Assembly (NCBI GenBank): GCA_023417475.1
Contig: JAEZFP010000037.1
Location: 1-6,696, forward strand
Origin: Bacillota bacterium
Lineage (GTDB): Bacteria > Bacillota > UBA4882 > UBA8346
DNA length: 6,696 bases
Reading direction: 5' to 3'
Shown here: in pieces, positions 1 to 4,477 of the stretch
Layout: each line of letters opens with the position of its first letter
How positions within the stretch are numbered: the stretch's first letter is position 1
The notes under the pieces: model-generated
What the model was told of the DNA's origin: nothing
Database searches by the model: none
Seen by the model: only the letters and a program-made list of their open reading frames with translations
Translations under genes and position numbers: made by a program

Positions 1-416
1 GTTATCAAGGGGGACTTGGTGTATTAATTAAGGAATCTGAAAATGATGGTAAGGAAATGGAGAACGATTTGGGTTTAAATAGTATAAGATTTGTATCTCC
101 ATCTAGGCAAGATCATGATATTATTTATACATTAAGTTCAGGGCAGTTGTCGGCTGTAATTATTTCTTTTACACTAGCATTAAATAAAATATACTCTGAA
201 GGTTCTTTCAAATGTATCTTCATAGATGATCCGGTACAAACAATGGACGAGTTAAATATTGCATCTTTCGTGGAATTAGTCAGAAACGAATTTAGTGACA
301 AACAAATTATATTGTCTACGCATGAAGATTCGTTTTCAAGATATATTAGATATAAGTATTCAAAGTATGGTTTAAAAGCAAATGCGATAACTTTAAAAAA
401 TAACTCAGATACGTAA
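1..416 (+). CDS. C-terminal part of a Rad50/SbcC-like (SMC-type) ABC ATPase, 5' end outside window
   Basis: The frame is open from the first whole codon at base 3, so the gene begins upstream; 137 residues are visible, ending at TAA 414-416. They hold the C-terminal half of an ABC-type nucleotide-binding domain: the signature motif LSSGQ, a Walker B strand CIFIDDP with the following D-loop (VQTMDE), and an H-switch (ILSTHED). This order and spacing is that of Rad50/SbcC, RecN, RecF and SMC-type ATPases, in which two heads dimerise over ATP to act on DNA ends or structures. Walker A and any coiled coil would lie upstream. The gene is visibly more A/T-rich than the genes to the right and lies next to a tRNA, which suits an acquired island; Rad50-like ATPases are frequent in phage-defence loci such as Lamassu, but no partner gene is visible. 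The subfamily cannot be decided from this fragment. Confidence 0.82.
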   Translation, partial: YQGGLGVLIKESENDGKEMENDLGLNSIRFVSPSRQDHDIIYTLSSGQLSAVIISFTLALNKIYSEGSFKCIFIDDPVQTMDELNIASFVELVRNEFSDKQIILSTHEDSFSRYIRYKYSKYGLKANAITLKNNSDT

Positions 417-550
417 TAAACGAAAAGATGAGGTATTAAATGAGAAATAAATCGTATTAAAGTTATAGGATTATTTAAATATATCTTAGTATTCTAAAAA
501 AGCATAAATATTCTAAATCGTAGACATATGGTATCCGACTATTCTGCTTT
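417..550. other. A/T-rich spacer after the ATPase, with a vestigial 6-codon reading frame
   Basis: There is no full gene here. A well-spaced ribosome binding site (GAGGT at 430-434) precedes ATG at 440, but the frame stops after six codons (MRNKSY, stop 458-460), as if the next gene of the ATPase operon had been cut away. The octamer ATTCTAAA occurs twice (491-498 and 510-517). No T-rich hairpin typical of a terminator directly follows the ATPase gene. Confidence 0.4.
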
Positions 551-567
551 ATTCCCTTGACTTCGTC

Positions 568-583
568 AGCGGATAAACGGGAA
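568..583 (-). repeat. Near copy of the tRNA-Gly 3' end (possible attachment-site remnant)
   Basis: AGCGGATAAACGGGAA here matches the 3' end of the tRNA gene (741-755, AGCGGATAACGGGAA) apart from one extra A, in the same orientation and 173 bases away. Integrases commonly use tRNA 3' ends as attachment sites and leave such direct repeats, so this may be a degenerate att core. Partial overlap with the structured element means chance or internal pairing needs are alternatives. Confidence 0.35.
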
Positions 584-613
584 AAAGCCTTGCCCAAACT
601 CGTGGCAAGGCTT
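581..613 (-). terminator. Intrinsic terminator-like hairpin, minus strand
   Basis: A perfect 10-bp stem (585-594/604-613) with a 9-base loop is followed on the minus strand by a run of five Ts (five As at 582-586 on the plus strand, partly in the stem base), then CCC. The plus strand has no T-run after the stem. It would end a minus-strand transcript covering the pseudoknot-like block at 615-669. Confidence 0.5.
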
Positions 614-688
614 AGGAAGAATAAAAGATGCTCACCAGTGGGTTCGCATTTTATTCTTCCCGACCCACTTATATGTATCACATAATCG

Positions 689-733
689 AAAAGGAAGTAT
701 AGCCCTAGAAAATTCAGGTCTATACTTCCTTTT
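689..733. terminator. Strong bidirectional terminator downstream of tRNA-Gly
   Basis: Fourteen bases (689-702, AAAAGGAAGTATAG) pair perfectly with 720-733, and the helix continues after one mismatch (704-706 with 716-718). T-tracts flank it on both strands: TTTTT at 730-735 on the plus strand and TTTT reading leftward on the minus strand. It sits right after the 3' end of the minus-strand tRNA and would also block plus-strand read-through from the ATPase side. Confidence 0.85.
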
Positions 734-740
734 TATTTTA

Positions 741-811
741 AGCGGATAACGGGAATCGAACCCGCATCTCAAGCTTGGGAAGCTCGCATTCTGCCATTGA
801 ACCATATCCGC
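741..811 (-). tRNA. tRNA-Gly, anticodon CCC
   Basis: Read on the minus strand this is a complete 71-base cloverleaf: acceptor GCGGATA/TATCCGC, D-stem GTTC/GAAT with the usual AATGGC loop, anticodon stem CGAGC/GCTTG (one G-U pair), loop TTCCCAA giving anticodon CCC (plus-strand bases 777-779), and T-arm GCGGG-TTCGAAT-CCCGT. The discriminator base is U, as usual for bacterial tRNA-Gly. CCA is not encoded, so it must be added enzymatically. The tRNA reads GGG codons and its 3' end points towards the A/T-rich ATPase region, the usual geometry of an island attachment site. Confidence 0.95.
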
Positions 812-819
812 ATAGTTCT

Positions 820-847
820 ATTTTATATTTTTATTGAAAAAAGTCAA
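820..847 (-). promoter_or_regulatory. Promoter of tRNA-Gly
   Basis: On the minus strand a TTGACT -35 box (plus 842-847) and a TAAAAT -10 box (plus 820-825) are separated by 16 bases, just upstream of the tRNA 5' end at 811. The predicted start leaves only a very short leader. Confidence 0.6.
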
Positions 848-967
848 TACAAAGTATGCGACATGGATTAAAAAATATGGAATTGGAAATGATATAGAAG
901 GAGTAGTAAGCAAACCGAAGCCTGTATCACTGGAATTAAATTTATTGGGTTCCAGCATATGACTGAG

Positions 968-995
968 GTATAAATATTTACTTATCGGAGAAGAA
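968..995 (+). promoter_or_regulatory. Tentative promoter of the SpoIIQ-like gene (sigma-F-like, or sigma-A)
   Basis: GTATA (968-972) is followed 14 bases later by GGAGAAGAA (987-995), a partial match to the forespore sigma-F pattern (GHATR, then GGHRARHT). A TATAAA at 969-974 could instead serve as a sigma-A -10 box, but no good -35 is visible at the right distance. The rest of 848-967 shows nothing clear. Weak evidence; offered because the downstream gene looks like a forespore gene. Confidence 0.22.
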
Positions 996-1015
996 TATAT
1001 TTTGAGGTGATGACA

Positions 1016-1885
1016 GTGAAGAAGAACAAATTTACCGAATTTTTCAAAGGTAAAGGTTATTATGTGTTATTGTTTGTCGGTGTTTTAGCTATAGCTGCAG
1101 TAGCGATCATTGGATCAAATCTATCCTCAGAGCCTCAGATTGAGGGACAAGATTTTGTGGATCTGAATGAACCGAATAATAACATAGCGGCTGAGGATGA
1201 CGATATGCTCCAGGCCGAGAATAACAATTCGTCTGATGATGTTGCCAATAATGAAGACAACACGCAGAACGACACAGCTGCTCAGGATGTCGCAAACAAT
1301 GACAGCTTACTGGAATATGATATCTATACACAAGATGAAGAGAATGGAGTAGATCTGGCCGATGCAACAAAGGCAGGAGACAAGGATGCAGCAGTAACAG
1401 AGCCTGACGCAGTTGAGACCTCAGGTACTACAGTGGAAGCAGATAACAGAACTGAGAACCTGAAATTCAATGTAGAGAAGGGCCTGCTCTGGCCGGTGGA
1501 AGGCAATGTAATCATGCCCTACAGCATGGAGCACACAACTTATTTTTCAACACTAATGCAGTTTAAATGCAACCCGGCAATTATCATAGATGCTGAGGTG
1601 GGGACAGAAGTAAAAGCGGCAACAGACGGCGTTGTTACCAACATTGACACAAACGAAGAGACCGGTTTAACCATCACCACCGATATCGGCAACGGTTTCT
1701 CTTTGGTCTATGGACAGCTTTCCGAGAAAGATAATTCTCTCAAGGTAGGGGACAGAGTGAAGGAAGGCAAGATCATTGGTACTGTAAATGAACCGACAAA
1801 GTATTACTCGGTAGAAGGCAGTAACCTATACTTCCAGGTACTTGAGAATAGCGAAACAGTCAATCCCATGCTATATCTTCGCTAA
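1016..1885 (+). CDS. SpoIIQ-like membrane-anchored LytM/M23-fold protein, probably non-catalytic
   Basis: The 289-residue protein has a short basic N-terminus, one membrane segment (about 15-33), a long Asn/Asp/Glu-rich low-complexity linker (about 36-150) and a C-terminal LytM/M23 domain (about 156-289; GTEVKAATDGVV, GDRVKEG, NPMLYL). GTG 1016 is preferred because GAGGTGA (1004-1010) sits five bases before it; the ATG at 1010 overlaps that site. Zinc ligands are lost: the HxxxD motif reads N186...I190 and HxH reads N270-L-Y272. M23 enzymes cut peptidoglycan peptides, but a domain without ligands is more likely a binding or scaffold module. This architecture matches SpoIIQ, the forespore membrane protein that pairs with SpoIIIAH across the septum during engulfment. 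The domain fold is clear; the SpoIIQ assignment is an inference, with another M23-like envelope protein the alternative. It stands alone between a tRNA and niaR. Confidence 0.82.
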   Translation: MKKNKFTEFFKGKGYYVLLFVGVLAIAAVAIIGSNLSSEPQIEGQDFVDLNEPNNNIAAEDDDMLQAENNNSSDDVANNEDNTQNDTAAQDVANNDSLLEYDIYTQDEENGVDLADATKAGDKDAAVTEPDAVETSGTTVEADNRTENLKFNVEKGLLWPVEGNVIMPYSMEHTTYFSTLMQFKCNPAIIIDAEVGTEVKAATDGVVTNIDTNEETGLTITTDIGNGFSLVYGQLSEKDNSLKVGDRVKEGKIIGTVNEPTKYYSVEGSNLYFQVLENSETVNPMLYLR

Positions 1886-1899
1886 TATTTTAATGAAAC

Positions 1900-1945
1900 A
1901 GGGCATAAAGGAGAAAAAAAGAAGACTCCTGTATGCCCTTTCTTT
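1900..1945 (+). terminator. Intrinsic terminator of the SpoIIQ-like gene
   Basis: GGGCATA (1901-1907) pairs with TATGCCC (1932-1938); after one A-G mismatch the helix continues AGGAG (1909-1913) with CTCCT (1926-1930), around a purine-rich loop. The T-rich tail TTTCTTTATCTTTT follows on the plus strand. It lies 14 bases after the stop codon and between convergent genes, so it may also slow read-through from niaR, though the minus strand lacks a good T-run. Confidence 0.85.
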
Positions 1946-1951
1946 ATCTTT

Positions 1952-2012
1952 TATATCAAATATCATTTATATCAATTATCCTGTATATCAATTATCCTTT
2001 ACTTCAATAAAT
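1952..2012. repeat. 16-bp tandem repeat, three copies plus a degraded fourth
   Basis: TATATCAAWTATC starts at 1952, 1968 and 1984 with an exact 16-base period; copies two and three are identical over 15 bases (TATATCAATTATCCT). A fourth, weaker match (TACTTCAATAAAT at 2000) lies in the last codons of niaR. The array fills the gap between the terminator and the niaR stop codon. Confidence 0.75.
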
Positions 2013-2511
2013 AACCCTTTTCTTCTAATGCCCGTTCAATCCGGTCCAGGGTCTCCTCTGAATCTCCCTCAATGGTATGCTGATGAATCCCTGCGGTCAG
2101 CTCCTTTAACGGAACAATTTTCTTATCCTTCACCTTTCGGACAAAATCATAAACATCACTTCTGTTACGAATTACTAAGGGGGTAACGATCTCGCCATAG
2201 ATCTCATGATTCACCAGGACATCAAGGATTTTACCGCCGTTATCCACGATCGTACATAATTCATCCTCGATCTGCTCTGTCGTATGCTTGACCCGGTATA
2301 CTCGTTTTACCATATGATACTCTGACTGATAGAGCAGGTATCCCTTCGTTGTAGAGAGCAGGTTTATATCGGATGCCCGAAGGAGTGCGATATCCTGAAC
2401 AATGACCTGTCTGCTGACACCTAGGAGCTTTGCTAGCTCCCCTCCGGAGATGGGCTCCTGCCGGTTCTTCAATAGCTTTATTAAGTTTTCCCTGCGCAGA
2501 TTACCTTCCAT
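1999..2511 (-). CDS. niaR: NiaR, niacin-responsive repressor of NAD biosynthesis (HTH + 3H domain)
   Basis: The 170-residue protein matches the NiaR/YrxA family, whose usual length is 170-180. A winged helix-turn-helix occupies residues 6-60, with recognition helix region GVSRQVIVQDIALLRA. The C-terminal 3H domain carries the family histidines H76, H102 (HEIYGE), H143 and H145 (GIHQHTIE). H76, E84, H143 and H145 have the spacing of the metal site (three His, one Glu) described in the Thermotoga homologue. The family represses NAD synthesis or niacin uptake genes when nicotinate is bound. ATG 2511 is chosen over the upstream starts at 2559 and 2541 because AGAGGA lies eight bases before it and homologues begin here. 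It is a single-gene unit on the minus strand with its own promoter; no nad or niacin transporter gene is in view, so its targets must lie elsewhere. Confidence 0.92.
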   Translation of the reverse strand: MEGNLRRENLIKLLKNRQEPISGGELAKLLGVSRQVIVQDIALLRASDINLLSTTKGYLLYQSEYHMVKRVYRVKHTTEQIEDELCTIVDNGGKILDVLVNHEIYGEIVTPLVIRNRSDVYDFVRKVKDKKIVPLKELTAGIHQHTIEGDSEETLDRIERALEEKGYLLK

Positions 2512-2580
2512 GATCCTATTCCTCTTCCATCTGTTTATCATTTCCCCCGCCCTATCCATGAGGTCGGTGTCCTATCCTTA

Positions 2581-2609
2581 ATTATAAACGTTCTAACCTA
2601 TGAAAGCAA
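2581..2609 (-). promoter_or_regulatory. Promoter of niaR
   Basis: On the minus strand a perfect TATAAT (plus 2581-2586) is preceded after 17 bases by TTGCTT (plus 2604-2609), a weak -35. The distance to the niaR start at 2511 gives a leader of about 60 bases. Confidence 0.65.
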
Positions 2610-2614
2610 CCGAT

Positions 2615-2625
2615 TCCTGTCAGGA
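2615..2625. promoter_or_regulatory. Possible operator upstream of the niaR promoter
   Basis: TCCTGTCAGGA is an 11-bp palindrome with a central T, five bases upstream of the niaR -35 box. The position suits an activator or an autoregulatory site. I cannot confirm that it matches the NiaR binding consensus. Confidence 0.3.
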
Positions 2626-2676
2626 TTGTGAGTGTGATTATGAGAGATATGAAAGCACCCACCTTAATGGATCGGC

Positions 2677-2725
2677 ATAGTTCAGACATTTCGTACAGAC
2701 ATTTCCTTCCGATAGTTCACATTTT
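2677..2725. repeat. Cluster of short direct repeats between divergent genes
   Basis: CAGACATTTC occurs at 2683-2692 and 2696-2705 (13-base period), and ATAGTTCA followed shortly by CATTT occurs at 2677-2684 and 2712-2719. Such spaced direct repeats between divergent promoters resemble an array of protein-binding half-sites. The stretch 2626-2676 shows nothing else I can name. Confidence 0.4.
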
Positions 2726-2765
2726 AGAAAGTCAGAATTAGGGTCTATGTAATTAATCATAATCG

Positions 2766-2779
2766 TGGTATACTATAAT
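2766..2779 (+). promoter_or_regulatory. Probable promoter of the 89-aa protein / carboxypeptidase operon
   Basis: TGGTATACT (2766-2774) fits an extended -10 (TGnTATACT), and a perfect TATAAT overlaps its last base (2774-2779). No convincing -35 is seen at 17 bases from either. A start near 2785 would give a leader of almost 290 bases before the gene at 3073. Confidence 0.45.
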
Positions 2780-2781
2780 TC

Positions 2782-2795
2782 GCAGCAGCTGCTGC
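2782..2795. promoter_or_regulatory. Perfect 14-bp palindrome at the predicted transcription start
   Basis: GCAGCAGCTGCTGC is its own reverse complement and begins three bases after the TATAAT box, the position of a repressor operator. In RNA it could also form a short hairpin at the 5' end. Confidence 0.45.
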
Positions 2796-2810
2796 AATAA
2801 TGAATCTATA

Positions 2811-3012
2811 CTTATAATTCCTTTCATTCATATAAGGAATAAGTTAATTGCGAACCCCAGACAGTTTCTTTCATGCATACAACAGTTCCATGTTTCGGAG
2901 CAATAGCTAAGGGAGAACGCAGGAGAAATGTTGTTTCTAAGCTTATGGAAGCTATGCTTGTGAGCTGAGGTAGGGCCTACTTATATCATGTATAACTGCT
3001 GTGTGCACAGTT
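2811..3012 (+). other. Long, foldable non-coding leader of the carboxypeptidase operon
   Basis: No gene is visible, but several helices are possible: CTTAT-AAT-TCCTT (2811-2823) with AAGGAATAAG (2834-2843); ACAACAGTTC (2879-2888) with GAAATGTTGT (2925-2934), one mismatch; TTGCG (2848-2852) with CGCAG (2918-2922); AAGC/GCTT (2949-2952/2956-2959); GTAGG/CCTAC (2970-2974/2976-2980); AACTG/CAGTT (2994-2998/3008-3012). A 5' leader of this length before an envelope gene could be a riboswitch or attenuator, but I cannot match it to a known class and no T-rich terminator hairpin is obvious. Bases 3013-3060 show nothing further. Confidence 0.35.
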
Positions 3013-3072
3013 GAGAGAATGAATTGGTTACGCAATGATTTAGATAGTTTAGGTATCGAAAGGAGCTTCACC

Positions 3073-3342
3073 ATGTTTCGTTTATGGGCTAAGATATTCA
3101 CAGATAATCGTATGATTAAGGATATGGTGATCTGTAATGATAAAAAAGAGCTGAGAAGGACTCAGAAAGTTATGGCTGCTCTTGAGGAGGTCTGCCATAC
3201 CTACGACCTGTCGAAGCCGATCTGGCTTGATTCCACAGTTGCGGATTTTAAAAAGCATGACAAGACCCGGTTCACGAAGGATAATTTCATGGAGCCGATT
3301 GATTTTGATTATCTGGAGATTCATGTCATAGAGGAGGATTAA
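3073..3342 (+). CDS. Conserved-looking hypothetical protein, 89 aa
   Basis: ATG 3073 is chosen because AAAGGAG (3059-3065) lies seven bases upstream; earlier in-frame starts at 3001 and 3019 have no such site. The product is a small soluble protein rich in charged residues with no signal peptide or membrane segment. Visible patches likely to be conserved are MFRLWAKIF at the start, KVMAALEEVC (33-41), LSKPIWLD (46-53) and the acidic end DFDYLEIHVIEED. I do not recognise an assigned function; proteins of this type seem common in Lachnospiraceae, from memory only. Its stop codon is one base before the start of the carboxypeptidase lipoprotein gene, whose ribosome binding site lies inside this reading frame, so the two are almost certainly co-translated. 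Confidence 0.8.
   Translation: MFRLWAKIFTDNRMIKDMVICNDKKELRRTQKVMAALEEVCHTYDLSKPIWLDSTVADFKKHDKTRFTKDNFMEPIDFDYLEIHVIEED
3331..3337 (+). promoter_or_regulatory. Ribosome binding site inside the upstream gene (translational coupling)
   Basis: GAGGAGG encodes part of the last residues of the 89-aa protein and lies six bases before ATG 3344 of the lipoprotein gene. It fixes the downstream start and links translation of the two genes. Confidence 0.85.
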
Positions 3343-3343
3343 G

Positions 3344-4297
3344 ATGGGAGGGAGAAATGTTTATCGTATAAGCATTCTCCTCCTTTGCTTATTCTCGGGG
3401 GCCTGTGGGAACCGAAAAGGTGGGCAGGAGAGCCTAAGCCATGAGATTGATGCTGTAGGTGAGGAGGGAGTTCCTGTCACAGAAATGATTGAAGAGGACA
3501 GGGCAGAGGGGATTCATACCCCAGAGGAGCTACATACGAATGCTTCACTCGATGAATCAAATAAGGAGGAGATATGGATGCAGGGGAGTAAGGGAGTGAT
3601 CGAGGCGGATGCCCTGGAGGCCTATTCCACACAGGAGGAGCTGATAGAGGTCTTAAGGGAATATCCTGCGGGCACCATCCTTCATGGGAAGGGGATAGAG
3701 GAGAGTGCCATCAGCCGGATGTTTTATATGGAGGAGCTTACTACTGAGGTCAAGACCAGAATCAACGGAAAATCCTATGGGAAGGATTGTGAGTTTCCCT
3801 ATGAGATGCTTAGGTACATAAGGGTGCTGCATTATGACTTTGAAGGCAATACCCGAATCGGTGAGCTGATAGTAAATCAGGCCATTGCACAGGATATCCT
3901 GGATATATTCAGGGAATTATATGGAATAAGTTATCCGATTGAACGCATGGTATTGATTGATGAATATGATGCAGAGGATGAGCGCTCTATGGCTGCAAAT
4001 AATTCCTCGGCCTTTAACTACCGCTTCATAGCAGGGACCACCCGCCTCTCCAAGCACAGTCTTGGCTGGGCAATTGATATCAACCCGCTATACAATCCCT
4101 ATATCACAACAATTGACGGAAGGAGTACCATTCTACCGGAGAATGCCTCTGACTATGCGGACCGCACGAAGGACTGCAGGTATTATATCAGGGAAGGCGA
4201 TGCATGCTATGAGGCCTTCGTTAGCAGGGGCTTTACCTGGGGAGGGGACTGGAAGAACAGTAAGGATTATCAGCACTTTGAGAAAATAGTTGATTAA
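3344..4297 (+). CDS. M15-family D-alanyl-D-alanine carboxypeptidase-like lipoprotein
   Basis: The 317-residue protein starts with a lipoprotein signal: basic MGGRNVYR, hydrophobic ISILLLCLF and SGAC with the acylated cysteine at C21. The lipobox is slightly unusual (Ser at -3). An acidic linker (about 22-95) is followed by a less familiar middle part (96-195) and a C-terminal M15 peptidase domain (about 196-317). Zinc ligands are present: H238 and D245 in SKHSLGWAID and H311 in DYQHFE, with the typical WGGDW just before. M15C/VanY-like enzymes cleave the D-Ala-D-Ala or related peptide bonds of peptidoglycan stems, so it should act outside the membrane on the cell wall. It is coupled to the 89-aa gene; no clear terminator follows. 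The fold and active site are firm; the exact bond cut is not known. Confidence 0.9.
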   Translation: MGGRNVYRISILLLCLFSGACGNRKGGQESLSHEIDAVGEEGVPVTEMIEEDRAEGIHTPEELHTNASLDESNKEEIWMQGSKGVIEADALEAYSTQEELIEVLREYPAGTILHGKGIEESAISRMFYMEELTTEVKTRINGKSYGKDCEFPYEMLRYIRVLHYDFEGNTRIGELIVNQAIAQDILDIFRELYGISYPIERMVLIDEYDAEDERSMAANNSSAFNYRFIAGTTRLSKHSLGWAIDINPLYNPYITTIDGRSTILPENASDYADRTKDCRYYIREGDACYEAFVSRGFTWGGDWKNSKDYQHFEKIVD

Positions 4298-4333
4298 GCG
4301 CCTGGTGAGACTGAGATATGGAAGACCTATGTG

Positions 4334-4386
4334 TTACAGAAATGTAAGTGTTACGATATTGTACAGTGCTTTCCTGTACTTACAGG
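4334..4386. promoter_or_regulatory. Cluster of TACAG half-sites upstream of the HD-GYP promoter
   Basis: Inverted and direct copies of TACAG occur at 4334-4339, 4361-4366, 4374-4379 (as CTGTAC) and 4380-4385. They form CCTGTA-CT-TACAGG (4373-4386), GTACAG-7-CTGTAC (4361-4379) and TGTAAGT...ACTTACA (4343-4349/4378-4384). These pairings exclude each other, so DNA half-sites for a dimeric regulator are more likely than one RNA hairpin. The nearest edge is 14 bases upstream of the -35 box, and no T-run follows. Confidence 0.4.
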
Positions 4387-4400
4387 ATTGAGAACAGACA

Positions 4401-4429
4401 TTGATTTATATAAAATGGAATGATATAAT
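4401..4429 (+). promoter_or_regulatory. Promoter of the HD-GYP / dnaX operon
   Basis: TTGATT (4401-4406) and a perfect TATAAT (4424-4429) are 17 bases apart, with an extended -10 TG at 4421-4422. This is the best sigma-A-type promoter in the window. The start would be near 4436, some 40 bases before the gene. Confidence 0.78.
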
Positions 4430-4477
4430 TGCAGAAGAATAGTGATCCTGGTAATTGGACAGATGAGGTGGGACGTC

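Larger units (their letters stand above)
551..669. ncRNA. Compact structured element: three helices plus a possible H-type pseudoknot
   Basis: Almost all of this block pairs with itself. TTCCC 552-556 pairs with GGGAA 579-583 around an inner TGAC/GTCA (558-561/565-568). AAGCCTTGCC 585-594 pairs perfectly with 604-613. A perfect 12-bp helix joins 615-626 to 649-660, extended by TGC 629-631/GCA 646-648. AGTGGGT 637-643, inside that loop, pairs with ACCCACT 663-669 outside it, giving the a-b-a'-b' order of an H-type pseudoknot. The minus strand is the more likely transcribed strand because the 585-613 hairpin is followed there by five Us. I do not recognise a known RNA family; it may be a small RNA, a dispersed palindromic repeat or the recombination end of a mobile element. 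Confidence 0.45.

Noticed and set aside
475..681. A 68-codon open frame on the minus strand across the structured block
   Set aside because: It has a GTG start with no ribosome binding site, and its length is explained by the inverted repeats it spans; the product has no recognisable domain or protein-like composition.
1107..1515. Two open frames on the minus strand inside the SpoIIQ-like gene
   Set aside because: They are antisense to a well-supported gene, lie over its repetitive Asn/Asp-rich linker and have Ser/His/Leu-rich nonsense products.
1842..2186. A 114-codon plus-strand frame across the terminator and niaR 3' end
   Set aside because: It runs through the intrinsic terminator and antisense to niaR, with no start signals.
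2928..2963. Short Leu-rich leader peptide frame after AGGAG in the carboxypeptidase leader
   Set aside because: AGGAG is only two bases from the ATG, and no terminator/antiterminator pair follows, so attenuation by a leader peptide is not supported.
2848..2985. c-di-AMP (ydaO-type) or c-di-GMP riboswitch
   Set aside because: Only short fragments resemble the conserved parts, their order is wrong, and the diagnostic 3' segment and closing stem are missing.
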